Made by a program: the position numbers and the translations under genes. A stretch of 64,000 nt of DNA, taken from positions 13,551,974-13,615,973 of the forward strand of contig JAOANR010000006.1 in NCBI GenBank assembly GCA_030278955.1, written 5' to 3'. Under the pieces are notes generated by a model, which ran no database searches, had not been told where the DNA came from, and saw nothing but the letters and a program-made list of their open reading frames with translations. Shown one piece after another: positions 11,613-23,627 of the stretch (position 1 is the stretch's first letter; each line of letters opens with the position of its first letter). Origin of the DNA: Hygrophila difformis (taxonomy: Eukaryota > Streptophyta > Magnoliopsida > Lamiales > Acanthaceae).

Positions 11613-13823
11613 TCAGTAACGAAAAAGACAAGCAGCAGCCCCAACCTTAGCTGCATACCCATATTTTGAAGTGCTATACTTCTTGTAAACCCCAGTGAGC
11701 TTCCCGCTTCCTGCCTTCTCATGTATTCTCACCATCAGCCTTGCACATTCCCTAGGACACAATCACATACCCAACCCACAATAAGCCAAAGTACACTGGA
11801 TACTTCATACTCAATAGACCTCTTGATATAATGAAAGGGAAAGAGAGAAGTGACTCACAAGAGATTGGCCTGTGTGTAACATGTATGTTTTTCGCTTGTC
11901 TTGCTCCACTGCATGCGTCCATTGAGGGTGCATTGGGCTGTGAAGACTGCTGCTGCTGCTAATAAAGAAGGTGGGAAATGAAGCATCTCATACTCAACCA
12001 GGCAGAGCTCAATTATGTAAAATGATACCAACTCCATCTGCATAATTGAAACTAATTAACCAAATGCTCATAGTGAGAGTTTAATGCACAAGAAGCATCA
12101 ACACTACTAACCCTTTCGTCCGACTGGGCAGCCTTGAGGAATCGCCTCATGAACACATATGGCGTTGGTAACGACATATTAAACTGTAAGGTATTCACTA
12201 TAAGCCTCTCCTAGTAGTCACCAGAAAACGAGTATCAGAGGATAAATAGGACAAATAAATTTATTGAACAATGCATGCTTTACTATTGTTTTGATCCTAT
12301 GAGTGAAATTTTGTTCCATAGTCATACTTCAAACTAGTAATGTTATGCTACCTATAAGTTTAAACTGATGTGAAGGTATATCATTTCATATTCATCCTAT
12401 GTTATGTATTTATGAAAAGTGCAAAATTGAATCTTGGTTGTTTTGAACATTCAGATGGTAATGTCATTTCCTATGGTATTAGAAATCTAGGGGATTCGTG
12501 AAATTATACCATGTCGAGGACATCTTTTCTGCAGTATGCTCTATCTGTTATCAATATAAGGTCCTCAATTACAGGGACAGAAACTTCTTCATATTTGCAG
12601 GCGAGAAGCAATGAGGTGACCCCAACCAGCTGAAGCTGCTTTCTTACCACAGAGTGAGCAGCAAGAAATCGATCGATGATATTAACTGTTAGGTACAGCG
12701 TTTCTTCCATCAACTCAAACTTATAATGCACCTCGATCAGCCAGTCGATGAGAATCCCTCTCATTCTTTCATTTATGTCCGGTTGATGATCCATATAATT
12801 TGGTGGGACGCAGCTTAAGTGCTGTAAGTTAACCTCGATCAGAAATCAAACCCAAAAAAGCAGAAGGTACTAAAAGAATTCACACACTCGATCCTAATTG
12901 GCAATGTACCTCCATTTTCTTGTAATAAGTGTACAAGTCATCGATGTACTCAGAAACAGCGAGTGGATTGTTCTGATCACAGGTGTCTATGTCCACTATT
13001 GCCTCGTCCTCATCCATGTCGTCTTCCATTTCCGCCTCTGCATCCTGAAACGATTGTCGAAAGAAATCACATTATAAGCAGCTTTCCAGTTTGCACAGCA
13101 ATAAATCAATTCAAAATTTTGCAGAAATGTATACCATTCGATCAATTTCTTCCAGCATCGATTCCATATGATGAACATACATTGGCGTATCATCGTCGTG
13201 ATGATGGGCAGTCGAAACTGGTTGAATTATTGGCTGGGCTTCCTGTGAATTCAATAAAGATTGTTTTCCAGCCAGTTGTGCTGCAAATCTCCTGCAAACA
13301 GATACCCCAAATAAATAAATAAAAACCTTAAAAAATCGACCCTTTCTTTCAAGAGCAAAGATAAACACAAGATCATTGGAATGGGGAATGAACAAACCTG
13401 GTGACAGGGCGATGGCTTGGAGCAACAGGGTTCTTATTACATGTAGCATTTTCATTTTCGTTTTCCCTGATCAAACACAGACAGGGTTAGGAAAGAAGTC
13501 AATATGTGACTTAAACTGGGAAATGGCCTCTTAAGGTTCAAATGAGGATATGTACCGTGTAGAAAGCGCTCTTTTGTTGACAGCACAATGATGGGGAGGA
13601 GCTACAATGATGTTCTTGTCGATTGCACTCAATGCCTTCCTGCCATTATTATTATTATTACCAACTCCTCCAGGTTTCTTTCCCCCTGTCCACACACATT
13701 TTTAATTCATCATTCATTTTCTGGAGGATCATCATCACACGAGATTTTCGAATTTCAAAAACTACCTTGAACGTTTGAAGGCCTGATCATGTTCACGCCT
13801 AGTAGATTCTCATTTGATCCCAT
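11613..13823 (-). CDS. CYCB2: G2/mitotic-specific cyclin B2-type (9 exons, 425 aa)
   Basis: B-type cyclin: activates a cyclin-dependent kinase at G2/M in the nucleus and is destroyed by the APC. Exons from the 5' end: 13823-13766, 13685-13556, 13466-13398, 13291-13135, 13044-12910, 12821-12510, 12210-12112, 12037-11859, 11751-11613. All are GT-AG and in phase, 426 codons with the stop. A destruction box [10 protein letters not shown] is at residues 35-44. Two cyclin folds follow: the N-terminal one about 185-310 with [13 protein letters not shown] (M203) and LLACKYEE, and the C-terminal one about 312-425 with [10 protein letters not shown] and [10 protein letters not shown]. The MRGILIDW box has Gly where Ala is usual. 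Wording and length match the plant CYCB2 subgroup. The start is the first ATG after the leader. The exact paralogue number cannot be told. Confidence 0.93.
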
Positions 13824-14320
13824 CTTGATTGTCTTTCCCAGAAACGACACAGCTGCTGAAACTTAAAAGGGAAAAAGGGAAAAAAGAAAAGTCAAGGATT
13901 TTATTAAGTTACAAAAGCCCTTCAAAGAAACGAAACACACACACAAATAAAAAAAAAACGATTAAAAAGATTGACTTGGGATTGAACACATTCAAGAATT
14001 TCGTTCGATACTACACCGCATTACAAAGAAGTACAAATGGGAAAATCCCAGAGATCAAGAAGAAGAAGGAAAAACAAATTACCAGAACACACCTCAAATC
14101 AATTCCAGAGAGAGAAAGAATGAGAGAAAAATAAGATTGAAAATGAAAGATTCGCCTTTCAAATCAATCAACAGAGAAAAACCCTAATATCTCTCCCCCC
14201 TTCCCCCTTCTCTATCTCTCTCTCTCTATTTACTCTCTCATAGAATCGACAAAGGCATACAAGGAGATAAAATTATACTGGGATTCCAAAACAATATAGG
14301 ATCAAAAACTGCGGATGTGT
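13824..14320 (-). promoter_or_regulatory. Leader and core promoter region of the cyclin gene
   Basis: About 500 bases upstream of the cyclin ATG with a pyrimidine-rich (TC)n stretch at about 14187-14225 (GA-rich in the cyclin sense). No clear TATA box is seen. The short plus-strand ORF at 13829-14134 is A-rich and not a gene. Confidence 0.35.
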
Positions 14321-14422
14321 CTGTCCGTCTGAGCACACAGAGGGGTTTTTCTTTTATTTTCCTTTTTTTTTCTTTTTTTTTTTGTTTCAGAATTCATATT
14401 GATATAGTAGAATATTCGAAAC

Positions 14423-14482
14423 AACGGCTAGTCAATCGTGGCCGTTGGATGAACAGTCACGCATCTTCTGTCCCAACGGTAA
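14423..14482 (-). promoter_or_regulatory. Cluster of three MSA-like (G2/M) elements upstream of the cyclin
   Basis: Minus-strand TCCAACGGCCA at 14439-14449 fits the MSA consensus TCYAACGGYYA exactly. Plus-strand AACGGCTA (14423-14430) and CCCAACGGTAA (14472-14482) are close matches. MSA elements are bound by MYB3R factors and drive G2/M expression of plant B-type cyclins; they work in either orientation. They lie about 600-660 bases upstream of the cyclin start codon. Confidence 0.65.
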
Positions 14483-14869
14483 TATTTTTTGGTTGGGGAT
14501 GATGATGCTAAATTTGTTTCCTTTGTTTTATTTTCAAAGCAACAATTAATTAATTAATTACATTATCTAATTTTCATTTTTCCCTGCTTTGGATAATTAA
14601 TCATTTGACGAGTTTCCATTTAATTTTTTGACTTGTGGCCTCTTTTATTGTGATTATTACGATTACTCGCCTTCAATTTGGTCGCTTATGAAATTCCCGC
14701 ATTGAATTTTCCTCCGTTTATTTAAGAAATTTACTTAAGGCCCTTTGTGCTAATAGATATGCTATAATTTATACATTCTTCATTTTTCAAAAAAGGGATA
14801 TAAATTCACATTTCACATTTGACATTTTTATTGTTAAAATTTATCTCATTTTAATATTATAGTTACATA

Positions 14870-15136
14870 CTTCATCCGTTCTCAAATGTTTGTCTCATTT
14901 GGTTTTTGAGCACTATCCACCCATACACTTTTATTTAAAGTTTTATCATAGTTATACAAGTTAAAATATAATCAAGAGGGATCTTGTTAGATTCGTCTCG
15001 TCGTGTAGTTTTTAAATATCGAACTTTTAGAATTTTTACATATACCGAACTTTAGTTATTAATTATTCAAAATGTGCATTGGACTGCGTGCGCAGTGGAT
15101 CCGTAACAAATATTTGAGAACGGGGGATGGAGGAAG
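14870..15136. mobile_element. Stowaway-type MITE, 267 bp
   Basis: CTTCATCCGTTCTCAAAT and GAACGGGGGATGGAGGAAG ends with TA at 14868-14869 and 15137-15138. Same subfamily as 727-983 and 15445-15704. Confidence 0.7.
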
Positions 15137-15444
15137 TATCTATATATAAAATTGTAAGAGAGATTATGTTGAATTCGTTTAATAATGTAGTTTTAAAATA
15201 TCAAATTTTATAATTTTTACTTATATATCATTTGAATTATTTTATGTCTCTCACAGGATCTTCATTACTGTAATTATTAAAAATATATATTGAATTGTAG
15301 GTATAGAAGAATAGTGCACTTTCGTAAAAATTGGGTAGTACCAAGGATAGGAATGATTCTTATACTCCTATTACTGTAATATGGATGTGATAGTTTGAAT
15401 TACTTATATTTTTAACGTGTTTTTACTTCATGCAATAGATTGTA

Positions 15445-15704
15445 CTTTCTCTGTTTTCTTTCATTTGCTGCGGACACACACTCCGCGCAGTCTAATACAT
15501 ATTTTAAACCATTAATAACTCGATCTCGGTACAAGTAAAAATTCTAAAAGTTTGATATTTAAAAACTACATGATGAGACAAATTTAACAATATTTCATTT
15601 AGCTATATTTTAAATTGTATAACGATGATAAAACATTAAGTGAAAGTTTGTGAGTGAATAGTAACAAAATCCCCAATGGGGCAAATAAAGAAGAACGGAG
15701 GAAG
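15445..15704. mobile_element. Stowaway-type MITE, 260 bp
   Basis: CTTTCTCTGTTTTCTTT and AAGAACGGAGGAAG ends with TA at 15443-15444 and 15705-15706. Opposite orientation to 14870-15136, same subfamily. Confidence 0.65.
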
Positions 15705-16260
15705 TATAAATTTGGGTGTGATTTTTCTCACTTGTGTACATGTAAGATGCTGTAGAGGTGAAAATATAAGGGGCAATTGGAATTTGAACATAAATCCCCA
15801 AATTTCAATATTATATCAGTGAGCAATTACAAAAATTCAAATTATTAAAGAAGAAAAATCATTGACATACGTACATTAGGCTCCCACTTACTTCTATAAT
15901 ATAAAAGGGGGAAGGGAAAGAAAAGGCAGAGTTGATGCATGGGAGCTTGCAGGGAACACTCTACTGTGCTTCTTTCACACTTCTTTTTAATTTTTAAATT
16001 TAAATACTTCTACATCACTAAGAGACAAAAAGGAAAAAAGTGAAAACCATAAAAATGCATGTAGTACATCTCAAGCTAAGGGTTCAATTGCTGTGATAAC
16101 AATTATATTCAAATGCATATTAGTAATAGCAAAATTGACTCTATTGTCCTTTTAAGGACTTTGAATGCCTCAAAGGCTCAAAGAGTGATGAGAATTAAAT
16201 GGGAAGTGGGGTGGCTGGGCATGGGTTTCTTTTATTGTATCCAAACAAATAAATGAAGTA
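15705..16260. other. AT-rich intergenic DNA, nothing recognised
   Basis: No exon-like ORF, RNA gene or repeat with clear ends was seen between the two MITEs. Confidence 0.5.
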
Positions 16261-16519
16261 CTCCCTCCGTCCCACTTAACTTGTCTTGTTTCACTTTTGC
16301 ACACAATCCAATGCACTTTTTCAACCGGTAATATCTCAAAATGTGTACAACAAAAAATTATGTAAAATATATATTCTAAAACTACATGACTATACGATTC
16401 AAACAAGACCAAACTCGACTATTTTTTCGAAATCTATACATGCAATAAAATCAAGTCAAAGTAGAACAATGAACAGTGTCAAAAAGTCAAACATGACACG
16501 TTAGCTGGGACGGAGGGAG
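16261..16519. mobile_element. Stowaway-type MITE, 259 bp
   Basis: CTCCCTCCGTCCCACTTAAC and GCTGGGACGGAGGGAG ends, TA at 16259-16260 and 16520-16521. It has the same length and interior as the two copies inside the composite element at 21064-23573 (21207-21465 and 22467-22725). Confidence 0.85.
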
Positions 16520-16699
16520 TAATACTTAAGTGAAGCTTTGATTAGGCATGTGGGTTCAATCTACAGTCAATTCTCTTTTTTTTTTTTCCTGGGATCTATG
16601 TGAATGTAATAATGAAGCCAACCCAAACCTTAGAATGAGAGAAAAGCTTTGTATGCATCTCATTCCTTCTCAGGAATGATTAACCACAGAAAACAAGCC

Positions 16700-16705
16700 T
16701 TTATT
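16700..16705 (-). terminator. Candidate poly(A) signal of the catalase gene
   Basis: Minus-strand AATAAA about 170 bases after the catalase stop codon. Confidence 0.3.
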
Positions 16706-16872
16706 AAGATGAGAAACCTTATATGTGTTGGTTAATGACACCACTCATCCTTACATAATATTAATACTAACATTACACTCATAACAAATCCAGGGATCCA
16801 ATCTCAACACTGCTTGCTAATCTTCTTCCTTAAATGGTTGCTCAAAAGTTGCACCATGCGGTTTCATTGCCT

Positions 16873-19800
16873 TCACATTGTTGGCCTGACATTCAGGCGT
16901 GAGGCGAGCTTCTGCCCGAGGGACTTGTCAGCCTGTTGCATCAAAAAGCCAATCCCAGACATATAAAGCTTATGCTACCGATGACATGCTGAAAAAAAAA
17001 CTACAAACAGATGTAAGGTAATAACAAGGTAAGTAATTGGAGTAGACCTGAGACCAGTATGAAATCCAGATGCTGCGAATTTCGTGGGTGAGCCGGGGAT
17101 CAGACAGAGCATCGATCCATCGGCGGATGAACCTTTCTTGCCTGGGGAAGGGATATGAATGCAATAATAACATGTAAAGTTTCTGTTGTATGAATGAAGA
17201 ATTACTTAGTTTGTTGGTGAGTGATGTAATATGTACCTGTCTGGGGCCCAAGAACGGTATCTCTCTCCTGGTTGTTTAAAGTTGTTCTCCTTCTCAATGC
17301 AGATCTGCACACATGCATAAAACGAAGTATCACAAGATTGCTCGATAAATGTTTCATGATCTCTCAACTTCAGTGCATGAAGTTCTAAGAATGGCATTTT
17401 ATAGGGAACAGGCAACCTTATAAGAAACATGCAAAAGCGGAATAGGGTAATTCATAGAAAAGAAACAGGCAACCTTATAAGACTATACCTTGTCTCGCTT
17501 CCCTGACAACACAACAGGTGGAATAGGGTACCTCTCAGCATGACGGGTAGGATCATACCTTGAAGGGAAATAGTTTACCTGAAAGAACAAACAACATATT
17601 ACAGAAACTCTCTTTAAACTCAAATTTGCTCTTCATTAGAAGCATGGCCGATCGAATATTGGAATCAAGGTAATAAGCTCTAGAATCCTTTCCTCAATAA
17701 TTCATATAAAATGGTGGGTAGAGAACTCAAAAACTAAGTCGAGGCCTTTTTTTTTATCAAATCAAACAAGCTGACCATGGATACTGACAGAAAAATAATT
17801 TTTTTGCAATTCAGAAATTCCAATTTTATTAGGTGGATACCAGATGAGAAAACAGTACCTCCTCATCCCTGTGCATGAAGTTCATGAAACCTTCGTGGTG
17901 ATTGTTGTGGTGGGCGCATTTGGGAGCATTAGCTGGAAGCTGCAGGTAGTTTGGCCCAAGACGGTGCCTTTGAGTATCAGAGTATGAAAATATCCGAGTT
18001 TGGAGCAGCTTGTCATCAGAATAATAAACCCCAGGTACAACAATACCAGGGCAGAAGGCAAGTTGTTCATTCTCTGCAAAGAAGTTATCGATATTCTTGT
18101 TCAACACCAAGCGACCAACGGGTAGCAGGGGCAAGACATCCTCAGGCCAAGTCTTGGTGACATCCAGAGGGTCAAAGTCAAACCTATCCTCATGAGCTGG
18201 ATCCATAACCTGGATATAAAGTTTCCATTCAGGATAATTTCCTGCAGCAATTGAATCATACAGATCCTGGGTGGCATGGCTGTGATTAGCACCCCCAATC
18301 TTAATGGCTTCGTCCTCCAACAGGCTCTTCACTCCACAAGTTGGCCTCCAGTGGAACTTAACATAGTGTACTTTCCCAGCCCTGTTGATTAGAGTATATG
18401 TGTTTACACCCGAGCCATCCATGTGCCTGTAGTCTTGAGGAACACCTACGTCATCAAACAAGAATGTGAACATATGAAGACTCTCAGGATGGTGGGAAAA
18501 GAAGTCCAGGATTCTCCAATTCTCCTGAATGTGGGATTTTGGGTTTGGTTTCAACGCATGAACCATATCAGGGAACTTCATTCCGTCACGAACGAAGAAG
18601 ACAGGGAAGTTGTTTCCAACCAAATCAAAGTTCCCCTGGACCAATGAAAATGAGTTCACAGCATCAGAAATTAGGTTTCTCAAGTCATCAAGCAAACATA
18701 TCTTGTGTCTCGTAATCTAGAACTGCAGTACAATGGTACTTCAAAACGAATTATTATAGTACAAAATTGTGGGATAAGTGAATAAAATGTACTGTATGTT
18801 TCTAAGAAACAGATTATGCCAGAAGGGAGAGCTGAGTTTTCACCTCTCTTGTGTAAAATTTCACTGCGAATCCTCTGGGGTCCCTAATGGTTTCAGGGCT
18901 ACCACGCTCATGGATGACAGTAGAGAATCGAACAATGACCGGAGTTTGAACTCCTGGAGCTCGAAGGAAATCAGCACATGTGAAATTGGAAATATCATGA
19001 GTGACCTCAAAAAAGCCTTTGGCACTGGCACCTCTGGCATGGACAACACGTTCTGGGATCCTCTCACGATCAAAATTAGCAAGTTTCTCCACCAAATGGT
19101 AGTCTTCAAGGAGGATTGGACCTGAAAAAGATAGAAGATAGGTCTGCATGAGCACAGTCACAGAACATGTTTATTGCGGGGCTCAACAACACCAGTGATA
19201 GGAAACTTTGTACATAGTACTTGAATCCAGATGTGTAATATAAAGAATTGATTTTGGACAATGGAAATACACTGCAGTAAGAAAAAAAAAACAAAAGAAC
19301 TAGTCCATGGGAAAGTAATTAAGCAAATACTGCCATCATCCTAGCAGAAGAATACATTATGCTACAGGAATGGCTCTCCCATATACAATTGGAATATATA
19401 TCTAAGGCTAATGTCAACCACTCATAAACAAAAATAAAAAACTTGGTATGGGATAGGGAAAAAAACACCTTCACTCTACTTTCAAAATACATGAGCAAAT
19501 AACGGAAGGATCTTTAAAGTTGGAAACCAGTGAATCAGCCACATAAAAAGGTAAGTTACCGAAACAAACAACAAAAACATGAACGCATAAGTAACAATTG
19601 AGCAACAATTCTCCTCTCGGAGCAGCTGATACTCATAACCAATCAAAACACAAAAGAAAAACAACATAACTTGGAACTTGGAAGTAATCCAAAAACAGAA
19701 AATTGAAAAAGCAGCTGATTTTTTGGAAAATAACCAAAACATCTTTCTAGAGAAAGCAAATTCCTTTCAAATCACTCCACGAAAAAGCAAAGGCAAAAAA

Positions 19801-20177
19801 TAAAATTCTTCGCCGTCCTACCATTTCAAAACAGAATTGACAGCAGCACAATCACAGAAAAATCTCCCAGAATGCAAAAAACAAAAATTTCAACGCATAC
19901 CTCTACTTCCGACGGTCAACGAATTGTTATTGTTCCAAACCGGAGCTCCCGAGTTTGTGGTCATAAAAGGTGAATTGAAAGCACTCGACGGACGGTACTA
20001 CATCATCATCAAACAACTCAAAGCAATCAAATACCAGCAAAAAATCATCCACGCACACTTGGATTCATTTAATTACGTCAATAGCCACAAAAATTTAGCT
20101 TGTAGAATAAGCCACAAACCAAAATTCCCAGAGAATCCTATCAACCAACAGCAAAAGATTACCTTGTATGGATCCAT
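16873..20177 (-). CDS. CAT: Catalase (8 exons, 492 aa)
   Basis: Haem catalase: splits hydrogen peroxide into water and oxygen in peroxisomes. Exons from the 5' end: 20177-20163 (only MDPYK), 19997-19901, 19121-18844, 18635-17859, 17578-17489, 17304-17237, 17141-17048, 16932-16873. All junctions are GT-AG and in phase, giving 492 residues, the usual plant length. Catalytic His65 (VVHARG), Asn138 (LVGNN) and the haem-ligand Tyr348 (RIFSY, with Arg344) are all present. The C-terminus has the internal peroxisome signal QKL at 480-482, the -13 to -11 position known from plant catalases, and ends PTM. The gene appears fully intact. Which catalase class it is was not decided. Confidence 0.96.
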
Positions 20178-20284
20178 TTAGAGAATTTGCAGAGAAGAGC
20201 GCAGCTGGCGGTTGTATTGAGGCCTGGAGGTTGTTACTATGAGTTTCGCTGAAGCGAGAGGTATATAAAAAAACAGAGAGCGAA

Positions 20285-20290
20285 TATATA
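20285..20290 (-). promoter_or_regulatory. Candidate TATA box of the catalase gene
   Basis: Minus-strand CTATATATTCG about 110 bases upstream of the ATG. A second candidate, TTTTATATAC, lies at 20261-20270. Position and sequence only. Confidence 0.35.
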
Positions 20291-20291
20291 G

Positions 20292-21054
20292 CTGTTAGTA
20301 TTTATTTAAATTCAATTTTGTGGGGACTCTATTTATTTGGCTCGCGTTTCTATTTTCTGCTGCACATCATCCAGCATATGCCATATACTACTATCATCTT
20401 ATTTTAATTTATTTTTTTGTGGTGCAAATGGGGAAAAACTTCAACTACATTATCTTCTTATGTGTGGCAAGCATCAATTTTTATGATTATTTAGTGTGAT
20501 CGTTTTTTTGTGACGTGCAGTTATTTACGTGGATATATATACGATTATAAAAAATATGTATAATACAAAATTTATTTGTTTGATGAGGAGAAAAAAACAA
20601 AAGTAAAAAAATTAATAAAAATGTGTTTATTTTGTTTTTGTACGTTTTATGCTGTGGTTATTAATAATGTGGCAAAATGTTGTTTAGAGAATTGGTATGA
20701 GTTGGTAGTTCCTGTGGATACCTAACGGACCTTTTTCAAAATGATTTTCTTCTTGTATGAAAAAAATTTACGTCATAAAAGTAATCTTGAACTATTATAG
20801 GGACAATTGCTCCCATAATTCGCTGTACTATCCATTACCTCACAAATAAGCCATAGTAGTATTAGAGGTACAAAATGTACGGGTATGTTTTGAGGTAATC
20901 TATTAGTTTCATAATGGGATGGCCGGTAGGATTTTGCCACGTGGCAGATGGTGCTTGAAGTGTGTGCAACACAGATAAGATTGTGCTAGAAATTGGAAAA
21001 ATCGAAGGGAGTTCTTCTACTGTCATCGCTCATCATCTCGTCTCATCCATCCCT
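20292..21054. other. Catalase upstream / intergenic DNA
   Basis: AT-rich, with no ORF or repeat with recognisable ends. It contains a GCCACGTGGCA palindrome (G-box-like CACGTG core) at 20936-20946, which could be a bZIP/bHLH site, but it is about 760 bases from the catalase ATG. Confidence 0.4.
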
Positions 21055-21206
21055 CTATATAGGCGAAATGGTTCTGTACTGGAGCCATATTTACCAGTAT
21101 ATACTGGAATAAGTTACAAAGGTTGGATCAAAAGTTATAGTAATTGTAGGGTAGGGATTATGTGAGGGTAAAAGGGTAATTGTGATATTTATTATTTTAT
21201 TTTGTA

Positions 21207-21465
21207 CTCCTCTGTCCCATTTAAGATGTCTTGTTTCATTTCTACACACAATCCAATGCACTTTTTCAATCGTTAATATCTCAAAATATATACAACAAAA
21301 AATTATGTAAAATATGTATTATAAAACTACATGATTATACGATTCTAACAAGATCCAATTCAATTATTTTTTTTCAAACATATACTTGGAATAATATTGA
21401 GTCAAAGTTAAACAATGAACAGTGCCAAAAAGTCAAACCAGACATCTTGCCTGGGACGGAGGGAG
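21207..21465. mobile_element. Stowaway-type MITE inside block A, copy 1
   Basis: CTCCTCTGTCCCATTTAAG and CTGGGACGGAGGGAG ends with TA on both sides, 259 bp, same subfamily as 16261-16519. It was present before block A was duplicated, because both A copies carry it at the same place. Confidence 0.8.
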
Positions 21466-21796
21466 TATTAGTTTTACATTATGCACGCAATCAGTTCTGC
21501 TTTTTCAGAAGAAACAATGATGAAACGCCGCTAATGATCACCAGAGACGAAAGAACGGTTAGGTTCATATCCTGGGTAAGTATATACTGGGGTAAATTTC
21601 AGCCATTAGATGGTGTTTGGATCCAATGGTCAATATTGAATACAGGGACAATTGAGTCTTTTCCTTCTATCTTACTGAATTTAGATAATAAAAAATTGGT
21701 CCCGCTAAGAAAAGAGCAGCAAGTGAAACGGTTCACTGTGGCGGTCGTATTATCACTTCTCCTTTACCAAAAAAATCCATAAAATCCATAAAAGCA

Positions 21797-22186
21797 GAAT
21801 GTTAGTTAGTATTAGAAAACTTGGATGTAATAGTAGAATTTGTTAGACAGAATGGTTAGTGTAGGACAAAGAATATTTCAAATACGAAAACAGAATGTCA
21901 AGTATATGTACATAGAATGCTTCCTTACATTGAACAGAATGCTTTATAAAAAAAAAAAAAAACAGAATATCAAATATATGTATACAGAATGCTTCCCTTA
22001 AAAAAACAGAATGCTTCATCAGAGAAAACATAATGGTTACTATAGGATACATAATGTTAATGATATGAAAACAGAATGTTTCATCTCTGAAAACAGAATG
22101 CATGTTTACAGAATGTTAATGATATCGAAACAGAATGTCAAGTATGTATAGACAGAATGACACACTATTGGGAAACAGAATGTGTA
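21797..22186. repeat. Cluster of CAGAATG motifs in block B (left arm)
   Basis: About a dozen exact CAGAATG motifs plus variants (TAGAATG, CATAATG) recur every 15-35 bases. Part of it is two 44-base units near 21891-21934 and 21961-22005 that read ACAGAATRTCAARTATATGT followed by a GAATGCTTCC half. The inverted counterpart lies at about 22940-23335. Translated on the minus strand the repeats give recurring HSV...EAF..HI.DIL, but this looks accidental. Confidence 0.65.
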
Positions 22187-22466
22187 AACAGATTGGCGCA
22201 CTTAGTCAAATACATAGATGACGCACTTTGTCTCCGGTGTTTGAAGATGAAGAGTTGCCTTTTGAATTTGAATCTGAATTTTATTGAATCTGAATTTGAA
22301 GATGAAGAGGTGCCTTCTTTCGCGAAATGGTTCCTGTACTGGAGCCATATTTACCAGTATATACTGGAATAAGTTACAAAGGTTGGATCAAAAGTTATAG
22401 TAATTGTAGGGTAGGGATTATGTGAGGGTAAAAGGGTAATTGTGATATTTATTATTTTATTTTGTA

Positions 22467-22725
22467 CTCCTCTGTCCCATTTAAGATGTCTTGTTTCATT
22501 TCTACACACAATCCAATGCACTTTTTCAATCGTTAATATCTCAAAATATATACAACAAAAAATTATGTAAAATATGTATTATAAAACTACATGATTATAC
22601 GATTCTAACAAGATCCAATTCAATTATTTTTTTTCAAACATATACTTGGAATAATATTGAGTCAAAGTTAAACAATGAACAGTGCCAAAAAGTCAAACCA
22701 GACATCTTGCCTGGGACGGAGGGAG
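22467..22725. mobile_element. Stowaway-type MITE inside block A, copy 2
   Basis: Exact counterpart of 21207-21465 shifted by 1260 bases, as part of the duplicated block A. Confidence 0.8.
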
Positions 22726-23627
22726 TATTAGTTTTACATTATGCACGCAATCAGTTCTGCTTTTTCAGAAGAAACAATGATGAAACGCCGCTAATGATCA
22801 CCAGAGACGAAAGAAGGCACCTCTTCATCTTCAAATTCAGATTCAATAAAATTCAGATTCAAATTCAAAAGGCAACTCTTCATCTTCAAACACCGGAGAC
22901 AAAGTGCGTCATCTATGTATTTGACTAAGTGCGCCAATCTGTTTACACATTCTGTTTCCCAATAGTGTGTCATTCTGTCTATACATACTTGACATTCTGT
23001 TTCGATATCATTAACATTCTGTAAACATGCATTCTGTTTTCAGAGATGAAACATTCTGTTTTCATATCATTAACATTATGTATCCTATAGTAACCATTAT
23101 GTTTTCTCTGATGAAGCATTCTGTTTTTTTAAGGGAAGCATTCTGTATACATATATTTGATATTCTGTTTTTTTTTTTTTTATAAAGCATTCTGTTCAAT
23201 GTAAGGAAGCATTCTATGTACATATACTTGACATTCTGTTTTCGTATTTGAAATATTCTTTGTCCTACACTAACCATTCTGTCTAACAAATTCTACTATT
23301 ACATCCAAGTTTTCTAATACTAACTAACATTCTGCTTTTATGGATTTTATGGATTTTTTTGGTAAAGGAGAAGTGATAATACGACCGCCACAGTGAACCG
23401 TTTCACCTGCTGCTCTTTTCTTAGCGGGACCAATTTTTTATTATCTAAATTCAGTAAGATAGAAGGAAAAGACTCAATTGTCCCTGTATTCAATATTGAC
23501 CGTTGGATCCAAACACCATCTAATGGCTAAAATTTACCCCAGTATATACTTACCCAGGATATGAACCTAACCGCTATATAGGAGTAGTATTTTATTATGC
23601 TGCTCACTTTGTAATAATTACTGTAAT

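Larger units (their letters stand above)
21064..23573. mobile_element. Composite Mutator-like MITE, 2510 bp, structure A-B-A-B(inverted)
   Basis: A perfect 9-bp duplication CTATATAGG flanks it at 21055-21063 and 23574-23582, the size made by Mutator-like elements. Ends are CGAAATGGTTCTGTACTGG and the complement of CGGTTAGGTTCATATCCTGG, an imperfect terminal inverted repeat that also shares GTATATACTGG. Inside, block A (21064-21555) is repeated directly at 22323-22815. Block B (21556-22322) is repeated inverted at about 22810-23573. Both pairs are about 99% identical by eye. No transposase is encoded, and the ORFs that cross it are incidental. Confidence 0.75.

Noticed and set aside
21797..22186. 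CRISPR-like array of CAGAATG repeats
   Set aside because: Plant nuclear context, repeats only 7-8 bases and irregular spacing; it is a transposon motif array.
21231..22928. ORFs of 183 and 145 codons sharing their first 115 residues
   Set aside because: They run through a non-coding MITE and the A/B junction; the shared part is simply the duplicated block A.
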